Source of the DNA: Sphaerosporella brunnea
Lineage: Eukaryota > Ascomycota > Pezizomycetes > Pezizales > Pyronemataceae
Assembly: GCA_008704415.1 (NCBI GenBank)
Contig: VXIS01000018.1
Location: 62,001 to 126,000, forward strand
DNA: 64,000 nucleotides
Direction of reading: 5' to 3'
Positions 55,809 through 64,000 of this stretch are shown here, piece after piece. The notes beneath the pieces were generated by a model. That model did not search any database, was not told the DNA's origin, and was given only the letters and a program-made list of their open reading frames with translations. The position numbers were made by a program, and so were the translations under genes. Position 1 is the stretch's first letter. Every line of letters begins with the position of its first letter.

Positions 55809-57640
55809 GGTTGCTGTGGATGTGGGTGTGCGCGCGAAGAGGGGAGGTTATCGGCAGGGGTGGGGGGGGGGGGGGGGGGAGGGGGGTGATATGGCCGCGT
55901 TCGCGCGGGGTAACGGTGGAGTCGGCGCGAGGAGTTATTACGGGGAATGCAGCAGCAGCAGTAGCAGTGCCGTATCTAGACTCGGGAGGGTCCGCAGTGC
56001 GGGTGCGGAGTTGGTTGGGGGGGTTCTGCTGCTGCTGCTGCCGCGATAAATCAAGATAAGACTATCCGAGGGTCTGGGATAAATAGCGATGCTGCACAAC
56101 GCGATGATAAGGCTTCTCGAATATCTTGGGAGGGCGAGGTATTCTAGAGATCTGGCGAGAAGCGGAAACGGAAACGGAAATGGAGAAAAAATAAAAATAA
56201 AAAGAGTGAATAATCAATGCGAGGCGGGAGAGAGGGAGAAGAGGAGGAGGAGGAGGCGGGAGAAGGGGGAAAAAAATAAATAGCCGAGTATATATGATCT
56301 GCTGCTGTGGCGCTGATGCTGCTTCTTTCTCGTCGTGGTTGTCTCATCGGCTTCAGGTCGGCGACCATCCAGCACCACAAACCACATGCGAACCACTGGC
56401 CCACTAACCTCCCTTGGTCGCCGACCATCTACATCTCCGAATCGAATCGGCAAGGCCTTAGCGATAAGCGGCGATCAGCCGAGTTGATCACCGCCGCTCG
56501 ACGTCAACGCTTCGGCGATACATATATACTTAGCCCATCTCCGTAGCAAGAAGCAGCAGTATGTATGTATCTTTAGGATGCCCGAACAACCAACGAACGG
56601 ACGGACGGACGGACGGACGAACGAACGAACGCACGCAACTCAACGGACGTCGTCCCCGGACAGAAGCACGACACTCACCACTCACTCGCTTCCAGTGAGA
56701 CGCTTCTGCAAGCCAACCCTCCTCGGATATCTCCCACCAACAGCAAAATGCCGCAACGTGTTTTGTTGGACGCGCAGGCAGGCAGGCGACGCCACACCCA
56801 AACCCCTAACCCTTCCATATTCGTTGCAGTTATATGACAATCATCTGCTCCCATGCGGTGAGAGCAAATTGGCAGTGAGTGATATACCGTGTATCTGTGC
56901 AACTGTCGGTGTAGAATACCACATGCGGACGACGTTGATTTGAGACACGCGTTCGGAGCATCCGGCCGGGATACCATCCGAACATCCAAGGTGCCTTTCG
57001 CGTTGCACGTAAGTGCTGACATCGCGAAAGACTTCAGACCGCAATATACCTACAATATGTCTAGCGTGAGGGGTATTGCTGTCATTGCAGAAACGAGTGG
57101 AACCGCGCGATCTGGTGGCGGTCAGCCTTAAGATGGAAGCCCACCTCTCCCAACCAATCGCCTCGAGCGCCCGGGAAGAAACAGTGTAGGTCACCCAACT
57201 GCCGCTAAAAACAACACGCTTCCAGAACGCCGTTTCCTGCAACAGCTGCCAAGTATATTTGCATTAGTGGTACGAAGTATGTACTACGCTGAACATTGGA
57301 TCCTGCCATTTTCAGCGATATCGCGTGTACTCGAACCTCCGTACCTCCGTACCTCCGACCCTCCTGTTCGGCGGCGTCAATCTGTGGTGGACAAAAAATT
57401 AACTTCCAGCTCATCGCGCCGCCTCGACCTAATTTGTGGGGCCGCGCTGGGGGCCGGAAAAGCCTTTGGCGAAAGGCGATTCCATCGCTGTAGCTGACGC
57501 TGAAAACATCCTGAGTCCTCGGCAACACCGAGGGGTTGGAAGCGCCTGACTTGAGGGTTTTTGGTGCAGTTACCCAGGTTTTGCTACACCGCTGCATCAC
57601 CCCTGTGGCGCATTTTTTTTTTTTTTTTTTTTTTTAATTA
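55809..57640. other. Intergenic, low complexity
   Basis: A G run near 55862-55883, CTG/CAG tracts near 55950-55965 and 56028-56040, GGAGGAGGA near 56237-56257, and ACGG/ACGA tandems near 56595-56630. Probably the promoter of the large minus-strand gene. No gene is supported. Confidence 0.4.
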
Positions 57641-57649
57641 CGAGTCAAC

Positions 57650-58484
57650 GGCCGTACACGGTGTGCAGTCACTAGTACAGCGCCACTTAATGTAAAGTCA
57701 TATGGTGCAAGGCGCTTCAAACCTGGACCTTCGCTGGTTTGGGGTTACCCGGAGTACACTAGAATGATTTGGCTGTGGTCACGTCTGTGCACGCGAGCAC
57801 GTGTCGAGCAAACGGACCGGGGTGGACCTTTTCTCTCTCATACGTGCAAGTGAAGCGACAGTCTACGACTTTGAGACAACGTCCCCGCCGAATTTACTAC
57901 GAGTAGTTAGTTAACGTTACAATTACAATCCTCGACGAGGGCAAGGTAGTGGTGGGTTTCCAGATCAAAGAAACTGCGGAAGATAGACAGACAGAAGGGC
58001 AAGCGCGTCGTTTCTCGCCATGGAACCCGTGTATCGTACCTGAGGTCATTGAAAAAAAGCACGGTCATCTAGTCAACTTTCTACCAAAGTACCATCCCAA
58101 AGTCAACCCAATCGAGTACGTTTCGGGTCGATCCAAGATGCCACTGCTCTTATTTGCTCCTGGCACTTCGCACGATGGTTCCAGAGTCTCCTTGGGTTGA
58201 AAGTTGTGACTGATGAGACCGTTGGGTTGTTGCTACACGTGGAATAATCCTAGTGTACTCCGGGTAACCCCAAACCAGCGAAGGTCCAGGTTTAAAAGCG
58301 CCATAGTCATGGCGTATGCGTGTGAAACACGGCGCAGTTGCTTCCATTCAGTGTGTCGTCGCTAAAGCTCCTCCACGGCTCCGCTCCAGAATGGTAGAGC
58401 TGTGCAAGTCGCTTCGCTCCAAAATCCGACGGTCGGGAATTTAGGGTTGAGCCACCGGAAAACGCCACACCATTGGATTGAGGA
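57650..58484. repeat. Dispersed repeat R1, copy D, split by a Tc1-like element
   Basis: The left part (57650-57711) has TAGTACAGCGCCACTTAATG as in copies A and B. The right part (58300-58484) resumes with GGCGTATGCGTGTG, CTCCTCCACGGCTCCGCTCC, CCGACGGTCGGGAATTTAGG and GCCACACCATTGG. The order equals copy A with an insert in the middle. Confidence 0.75.
57712..58300 (+). mobile_element. Tc1/mariner-like element remnant with 50-bp terminal inverted repeats
   Basis: About 589 bp. Ends: GCGCTTCAAACCTGGACCTT continuing CGCTGGTTTGGGGTTACCCG to ACACTAG, and its near-perfect inverse at 58246-58300. The frame at 57949-58200 gives PEVIEKKHGHLVNFLPKYHP then KVNPIEYVSGRSK. FLPKYHP.VNPIEY.WG is the last catalytic block (glutamate in PIE) of DDE transposases of this superfamily; the usual tryptophan is replaced by serine. 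Most of the transposase is deleted, so it is non-autonomous. It is nested in R1 copy D. Confidence 0.82.
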
Positions 58485-58504
58485 AATAAAGAGATGGGGA
58501 AATT

Positions 58505-58960
58505 CGTAGCCAACATAGGAGAGAGAGTGGACCACACGTTGTCATTACATTCTTGGCTTCTCTGGCCAGGCTCCAACCTTGGTGCTTGCTAGGAAATCCA
58601 GCACGGCCTGGGTACATCGATCGGCCGCTAACAGGACCCTAATGGGGGGTGGAGACCTCCCAGTCTTTCCTTCTTGTCCCACATCGTAACGTGTTCCTTC
58701 CTCCACCTAGCGCGCTGTGGGGCCGTTGGTACCTTGTTGAGCAGCCTGAGCTGGCAGTACCGTGAGGCGAGGGCGTTAGGGGCGCTGGCTGCCGAGAGGT
58801 CTGCTGTCCTTGTAGTAGCTCCTTGGCTTGCAGTGCGTAGCCAGCCACGCCTCCCGGTTTCGGAGACCCTAGCTTCGGTGACTCTCCGGCCGATCGTCGT
58901 GGTGTTCCGGCGTCCGCTGCTTCTTTGGCGAACCTGGTTCTTGCCAGCTCTTCTCCGTTT
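58505..58960 (-). mobile_element. Tad-type LINE ORF2 tail, copy 4
   Basis: Minus-strand pieces in shifting frames: EAWLATHCKPRSYYKDSR, YCQLRLLNKVPTAPQ, VTMWDKKERLGG, AADRCTQAVLDFLASTKVGA, then WPEKPRM and stop. These parallel copies 1-3. The 3' UTR word GAATGTAATGACAACGTGTG matches copy 3. It abuts the right end of R1 copy D. Decayed. Confidence 0.72.
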
Positions 58961-60393
58961 CCGGGGACCCCCGGCAGTGGTGTTCTGTTGACCAGCCTTG
59001 TGTCTTGAGAGCTGTTTAGGCGTAGGTGATGCGTGGGAGCAGCCATATTGGCCAGGGCCTGGTCCGTCGTGTTGCGAGCGCTTAAGTGCCCAATGGGGTG
59101 GCGCAGCGTGTATCTCGAACGCGTTGAGTTACCCGCGCGCTGACCAACAAGCCGAGTGCTCAGCCGTGAGTCTGGCATTCACCACGCAAACTGATATTCC
59201 TCCTTCCACCGGTAACAGTTCCCAAAGCACGCACTCTACCACCTCTACTAACTGCAGTGATGACGAACCCCAGCCAGACACTGGCAGCATTAACAAGGCA
59301 AGCTTCCCCCCCCCCCCCCATCGCCTTTAACAACACTGGATGCTGGATGCGTGAGGTTCCGGTGAACATGATGCCACAAGCCGAAAACGCAAGTCTCTCG
59401 GTCTCCTTTCCACCGTTCTTAGCGATTTCTGTTTCTACCGGTGGCAGTTTGGCTGTGATTTGGTGCAAGCGGCGGAAGCCAGATCAAAGTGTAAACAAAC
59501 CATCACAGTGTGCTGTACAAAAGGCCCCGACGCCATCCTTTCTTTTGCGCGTGCAGCCTGCAGCTGCTGCTGGGACGCCAACACGCTGTTGACTCGCAGG
59601 CTTTCCGAGTGCGAAGGGCTACCGCTAAAAAATAAAAAAAAAATAAAAAAATGGCTGTGATCAACTGCGGTTTTGGCCGAAACCCCCCCGACAACGCGGA
59701 AAGGCACGGAATTCGGGCATTCTCACTTTGCCTGGAATTGCCGCGTAGAATATCGTTGCGATTGACAAACACCATGTAAATTCCCAAAGCCTGCTGGCGA
59801 AAATTCACGTCCTTATGGCGCGGTGTCCAACTTCCAAACAGAAACGGTGTCTACACCCTTTCGCAAGCCTTTTCGCGCCCCAGCAAGAGCCCAGAAAGCA
59901 CCTATTACCGACTGCAACCTTCGATCTGCAAAAAAAAAAACACCCAGTTGCCCCGAATGGGCCCTTTTGTTTCCTACCCTACTCCTGGAGCATGCTTTTT
60001 ATATCACTCGACCTAGATGGACCTAAGCGAGTGACACTCCATGCCCCACAACGCACAACACACAAATTCAGCTTGATGAGTTGTACCTACAACTGTACAG
60101 GAAAAGAAGCAGTGCGATCTCATTTCACCACATCCACATTCATTCTGAAAAGAAAGATCCCAATGAGACTCCCTTGCCATTAATCCCTAATCCCTAATCC
60201 CTTCCATACATCAAATGGACAAACAAAACGAAGTGAAAAAATTACACAAGTCAACATAAACAACAAAACAAAACATCAAACAAGACAGCAAACACAATCT
60301 CAATTCCCATGCAATCCCATACAATCCCCCTAGCAAACCAAGCGCTTTTGCAAACATACATTCAAACAAAAAGAAGCCGGCATCCATCCATCA
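58961..60393. other. Intergenic, no gene recognised
   Basis: Contains a C run near 59308-59318, A-rich tracts near 59632-59650 and 59930-59941, and three TAATCCC units at 60181-60200. Probably the 3' UTR of the F-box gene at its right end. Confidence 0.4.
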
Positions 60394-62550
60394 CTAAATC
60401 AACATCGCCTCACCCTCCTGCTCCCCCTCCTCCGTTTCCATCATCTTTCCCTCGGCCGGATACATAAACATATCTACCATTCTCCTCTCCCTGGGATGCG
60501 TCGACTCCAAGAACGACTTATTCCGCTCCCACGTAACCTCCGCCATCGTCTTGCCGAGCCACTTGCACAGCACCAAATCATCGCCCTCGGCCGGCGGCAC
60601 GCAGTCCAGGCCGTCTTTCACCGCCAACACGCGTTCGAGAATCCACTCATCGGTTGCAACCGAGATTTGCGCGTCGGCCGGCAGGAGATCCGATGGTACT
60701 GTTTCAGCGGCGGGCGTCGCAGACGGGATGAAGGAGATGTTGGTGTTTTTGAGTTGTTGGCGTGAGTTGAACTCCTCCAGGAGGGAATCATACAATTGCG
60801 GATGCTGCTCTGAGAGTGCGAGCTGGGTGTACCAGCGTACCGGCTCCGTAGGATCTTTGAAAGAAATTTGCAGCAAAGTCACGTTTCCGTCCATCACTAT
60901 TCGCTGCTGGAGGATCGACGTGGGACGTGGTTCGCAAGGGATCGGTTTGTTGGGCCAGCACGCGGGACAGTAGTAGTTGTCTATACACACCTTGCAGCCG
61001 CAACTCGTCTTTCCGACTGGGCGGCCGCTGGCACGCGCGCCGTCGCCGGCGGAGATGGTGCTCTCGCTGCCATCGTCGTCATCTGCGCTGCTTGACGCGG
61101 ATGACGGTGAAGGTGACGGCGAAGGCTGGATCCGCTGGTTGTTGGCGAAATTGGTTCGGCACTCGCCACACACGTCCATACCGCAGCCGATGCAGTCTTT
61201 CATCTGAGCCCGGCCAGTTTCAGGCTCTCCGCACCCGGCTTCGCGATTGTCCGTGGTGCTGAAGCAGAAGAGTCGTTCGCAACCACCCTCGCAACGCCGG
61301 CATCGCTCCAGTTCGTGTTTGATGCATATAGGCCGATCGCAGAGAGAGCAGGCGTCACGCCTGGTCTGGGCGTAACAGGGGGCGCAGAGGTTATCGGCGT
61401 GAGTTCCAGGGGCGGTTCGGCAGCAAGGATTCAAGAGTTTCGAGGGGATAGCTGAGAGTTCAGCTTCCAGATTATCGTCCTGATCGGCGTAGGCATGCGG
61501 ATGAGTAAGCATCGCGGCGCCAATCCACTGCGCCGGAGAAGCTGCCGTCACAACGTTTCCTGCCGCCACCTGAGCCGCAGTGGCCGCTGCAGCCTGGTTC
61601 ATGGCCTGTCCCAGCTGCGTTCGCGAGAGGTACGCGCAATTGTGGCACAGAGGTTTCTGACAGCTGCTGCACGTCATCTGGTGCACGCATCCATCGCAAC
61701 GCTCCGGAATCTCGGCTGCGCAGTTCCAGCATTCCAGTCCCACCCCAGCACTCTGCTCCAAGGCCCGACGCCGTGTGTTCTCCGCCTCCGACAGCGATTC
61801 ATTCTCGTCCTGCACCCGCCATCGCTTGTCGAAGGGTACACAGTAGTTTTCCTTCCCGCGGCGTGGGACCTCGCGGCGACGAGGACAACGCAACTTCGGC
61901 GTCGGACAAAGACCGAAATCGACCCAGACACCGAGACTCGCCGTCAGCGTCGTCAGAAACCGCGAGGGCTCGTCTCCGTCTGCAGGCTTACGGTCGATCA
62001 TGAATGGCTTCCGGCGGACGCCGCGCGCTTTGTAGACGTAGATACTCTTCAACGCGGGAGGTGGCTTCTGGTTACGTCCATGTTCTCTCAGAAAGTAGAT
62101 AGAAGATTGGTACACGAAATGCGGGACGATGTGATGTTTTATCGAGACCTTCCTGCAACCCCTCACGCTCAAGTGTTCCAGGGTCTGCGAGCAGTGGTTT
62201 AGAATCGTACCGAACAAAAAGCTGCCACCGACTGCCGTCCAATCCAGCGTGAGCGAGACGATGCGGCCGTCAACCGGCAAGCTCTGCAGCAGCTTGTCGA
62301 GATTGTAGACGGTCCCCAGTGAATACGAGTCGATATGAGCGCTCTCAAACACCGAGAGTCGGAAATCGAGGTCCGCGAAGAAGCGCGGGTATTGATGCAA
62401 GAGCTGGCGCAGCGACCGTGACGTCTGCGACAACGCGAGCTTACTCGGGGTAGGGAGGTGGGACACGAGACACTCGAGGATGGGAGTGTAGATTGACAGC
62501 AGCGCCTCCAGCGGGCAAAGGTGTTGCTGCGGCGTCAGGATGAGTTCCAT
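60394..62550 (-). CDS. F-box and cysteine-rich protein with a chromodomain-like C-terminus
   Basis: Single exon, 718 aa. N-terminus: PILECLVSHLPTPSKLALSQ and TSRSLRQLLHQYPRFF fit an F-box, the adaptor part of SCF ubiquitin ligases, followed by a leucine-rich-repeat-like stretch (IVSLTLDW, TLEHLSVRGCRKVSIKH). The centre (about 275-455) holds many CxxC pairs: CWNCAAEIPERCDGCVHQMT, CSSCQKPLCHNC, CAPCYAQTRRDACSLCDRPI, CIGCGMDVCGECR; a third set, CGCKVCIDNYYCPACWPNKP, follows at about 515-535. Between them is an acidic Ser/Pro-rich spacer. Residues about 636-680 (WILERVLAVK... DLVLCKWLGKTMAEVTWE) resemble a chromodomain. The domain mix suggests a chromatin-linked ubiquitin adaptor, but that is inference. 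Start at MELILTPQQ. Confidence 0.82.
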   Translation of the reverse strand: MELILTPQQHLCPLEALLSIYTPILECLVSHLPTPSKLALSQTSRSLRQLLHQYPRFFADLDFRLSVFESAHIDSYSLGTVYNLDKLLQSLPVDGRIVSLTLDWTAVGGSFLFGTILNHCSQTLEHLSVRGCRKVSIKHHIVPHFVYQSSIYFLREHGRNQKPPPALKSIYVYKARGVRRKPFMIDRKPADGDEPSRFLTTLTASLGVWVDFGLCPTPKLRCPRRREVPRRGKENYCVPFDKRWRVQDENESLSEAENTRRRALEQSAGVGLECWNCAAEIPERCDGCVHQMTCSSCQKPLCHNCAYLSRTQLGQAMNQAAAATAAQVAAGNVVTAASPAQWIGAAMLTHPHAYADQDDNLEAELSAIPSKLLNPCCRTAPGTHADNLCAPCYAQTRRDACSLCDRPICIKHELERCRRCEGGCERLFCFSTTDNREAGCGEPETGRAQMKDCIGCGMDVCGECRTNFANNQRIQPSPSPSPSSASSSADDDDGSESTISAGDGARASGRPVGKTSCGCKVCIDNYYCPACWPNKPIPCEPRPTSILQQRIVMDGNVTLLQISFKDPTEPVRWYTQLALSEQHPQLYDSLLEEFNSRQQLKNTNISFIPSATPAAETVPSDLLPADAQISVATDEWILERVLAVKDGLDCVPPAEGDDLVLCKWLGKTMAEVTWERNKSFLESTHPRERRMVDMFMYPAEGKMMETEEGEQEGEAMLI

Positions 62551-63448
62551 GGCGTTTTCAGGTTTTCAGTGTATGCCCGCGACGAGCCTGCCGGCGGAGG
62601 ACGGAATCAGCAAACACAGAGGCGATTATTCGCGAGGGGGCACCAACCGCTTCACCACTACAACAGCAACGCCACTCGTGCCCTGAATTGAGTAATCGAG
62701 CGATTGGGGGGGGGGGAATTCGACGGGACACTGGTGATACCGCACGGGGCTTGGAGCAGCGAGCAGCGAGATGGGGAGGATAAATGGAATGGATCCCGTG
62801 ATCGCAACGTGATGGAGTCGACAAAAAGCGGTGATCACGATCAGTGAGCTGTTGGACGGAAGTGGAGAGAGCTTCGTTCTGGTTGGTTTGGGATTCGATG
62901 TGATGGGATGGGTAGAGTAGAAGTGGTGTGGTGCTCATGGCCCCCTGCTGTGCAACGAACAAAAAACGATGTCTTGGCGTTTTGCATGGGAAACGCAAGC
63001 AGACATGGGGCTTACGTAACAACTACGCCCGGGTGCTCTATCCAGATGCGGGGGCAAGTGCTGTCACTGTCTCTCTCGCCACCACGTCAAGATCCGGCCG
63101 TCGTCAACCAACGGGCGCAGGGGTGGTCACTGATCAGGCGCCCCGTGGTCTCTCCATCCATGTATCGAATCATGACGGGGCTGCGGATCTGCCGTGGCCG
63201 AAACAAACCCCCGCTACGCCTACCTAGTTGAACGCGGGGAAAGAAAGCAACAGGCCCACGTGGGAAAAGGAGTAGACACGTAGAATATTCTTCGCTTTCC
63301 ATGTCTAACGGGGGAATCGAGAGTAGAATGCGTACATAAATCTTACATATCTCTTCCGTTCCTCCATGTCGTGTGCCTGGCAATTTGGTGAAGCTCCCAT
63401 CGTCATCATTAAAATGAAACCCCAAAATAAAATCGTAAAAAAAAAAAA

Positions 63449-63481
<33 letters not shown>

Positions 63482-63548
63482 CCCAATACGCCATCCCAAA
63501 TTCCACCTCACCCCTAAGCAAAATTGACCTCCCAAAAAACCTCATCTC
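62551..63548. other. Intergenic between two minus-strand genes
   Basis: Promoter side of the F-box gene and 3' flank of the ZZ/SH3 gene. (GACA)n microsatellite at about 63450-63480. The 154-codon frame at 62558-63022 is not convincing. Confidence 0.4.
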
Positions 63549-64000
63549 CTAGGTGAGCCGAATCAATCTCTTCTCAAAAATGCCTCCTCTGCCGCAGTAA
63601 GTGCCCCAGCACCAGTCGTCATCGTAGAGCGCAGGACGAACCTCCCTCAGTTCGGCACCGACCGGAAACCTGAGCGCCCCTTCGATGCCCGCAAAGTTCC
63701 CCCGCAGCGCAATCGCCGTGCGCGGCTCCGTGTCAGCACATATTTCCGGTGCCTCCATTTCCGGCTTCAACAGCGTGCGCATGTCACCTCTGCCCTGTGA
63801 GCCTTGGGACATTATCGTCATTTTGTGGCCGCGAGGACACTCCCCCTCGGCCTCCTGCCACGCCGAGCAGCCCATGCACAGGTCGAACTCCCCATCGAGG
63901 CACTCGCGGCAATGATACCACCCCGCGGATCCGGCGCTGTGAACATTCGCGCTGCAGCGGTCACACACAACGTTGTAGTTGTACCAGCGGGCATATCCTC
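63549..64000 (-). CDS. ZZ zinc finger and SH3-like protein, C-terminal part (cut by window end)
   Basis: Open from the window edge to the stop at 63549; the 5' part lies beyond 64000. Visible sequence starts GYARWYNYNVVCDRCSANVH. CDRC...WYHCRECLDGEFDLCMGC and a later H...CPRGHKM fit a ZZ-type zinc finger (pairs of CxxC plus the DLC core). After a short linker comes TAIALRGNFAGIEGALRFPV, LREVRPALYDDDWCWGTYCG and GGIFEKRLIRLT, which has the look of a C-terminal SH3 domain (AL..F.......L.F..G..L.......DD.W..G..G...G.FP..Y). ZZ plus SH3 proteins act in cytosolic scaffolding; the exact role is unknown. Confidence 0.75.
   Translation of the reverse strand, partial: GYARWYNYNVVCDRCSANVHSAGSAGWYHCRECLDGEFDLCMGCSAWQEAEGECPRGHKMTIMSQGSQGRGDMRTLLKPEMEAPEICADTEPRTAIALRGNFAGIEGALRFPVGAELREVRPALYDDDWCWGTYCGRGGIFEKRLIRLT

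Noticed and set aside
60181..60200. TAATCCC repeated three times, telomere-like
   Set aside because: Only three units, and the 7-bp unit differs from the usual fungal CCCTAA; likely chance or a minor interstitial repeat.
62558..63022. 154-codon minus-strand frame upstream of the F-box gene
   Set aside because: No recognisable content; lies in the presumed promoter and 5' leader.

Overview
This is chromosomal DNA from a filamentous ascomycete (Pezizomycotina). The evidence is short 50-70 bp spliceosomal introns with GT...AG ends and CTNAC/CTGAC-type branch points, a secreted cellulase with a fungal cellulose-binding module, a secreted polygalacturonase, two proteins of the fungal rhodopsin-like membrane family, and Tad-type LINE, Tc1/mariner, MULE, hAT and PIF relics. 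The species cannot be named from sequence alone. I found no rRNA, convincing tRNA, CRISPR, or bacterial or organellar sequence.

Layout. 130-1641 (-): GH6 cellobiohydrolase with four exons. 2.6-4.0 kb: copies of a dispersed repeat (called R1 here), one split by a TA-flanked MITE. 4.7-6.9 kb (-): decayed remains of a trypsin-fold fungal protein and of a Ty3/Gypsy integrase-chromodomain. 7.7-8.9 kb (-): class II histone deacetylase/acetylpolyamine amidohydrolase-like enzyme, followed by about 3.5 kb of gene-poor, low-complexity DNA. 12.4-13.0 kb (-): small hypothetical gene. 13.8-14.5 kb: LINE 3' end. 14.9-16.4 kb (-): rhodopsin-like membrane protein. 18-21.5 kb: repeats and a 5'-truncated LINE with a 17-bp target duplication. 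21.9-22.5 kb (+): hypothetical gene. 24.1-25.4 kb (+): second rhodopsin-like protein. 27.9-30.3 kb (-): long-chain-alcohol oxidase (GMC family). 31.6-32.9 kb: MULE-like element with a nested MITE. 33.7-38.0 kb (+): large repeat-rich protein with a Rad18-type UBZ4 zinc finger. 38.4-40.1 kb (-): polytopic membrane protein. 41.4-42.7 kb (-): GH28 endopolygalacturonase. 43-52 kb: about 9 kb of transposon graveyard. 53.2-55.8 kb (-): large fungal-specific protein. 57.6-59 kb: Tc1/mariner remnant inside R1, next to a LINE end. 60.4-62.6 kb (-): F-box/cysteine-rich protein with a chromodomain-like C-terminus. 63.5 kb to the window end (-): ZZ zinc finger plus SH3-like gene, cut by the window edge.

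How the genes fit together. The two secreted carbohydrate-active enzymes (cellulase and pectinase) point to plant-cell-wall degradation. The two rhodopsin-like proteins belong to a family often discussed in surface or host sensing in plant-associated fungi. The genes are not arranged as a biosynthetic cluster. The most distinctive structure is the layered transposon content: near-identical MITE copies 41 kb apart, elements nested inside elements, and target-site duplications that can be read directly. I found no clearly new defence or metabolic system. The least explained intact gene is the UBZ4/tandem-repeat protein at 33.7-38.0 kb.
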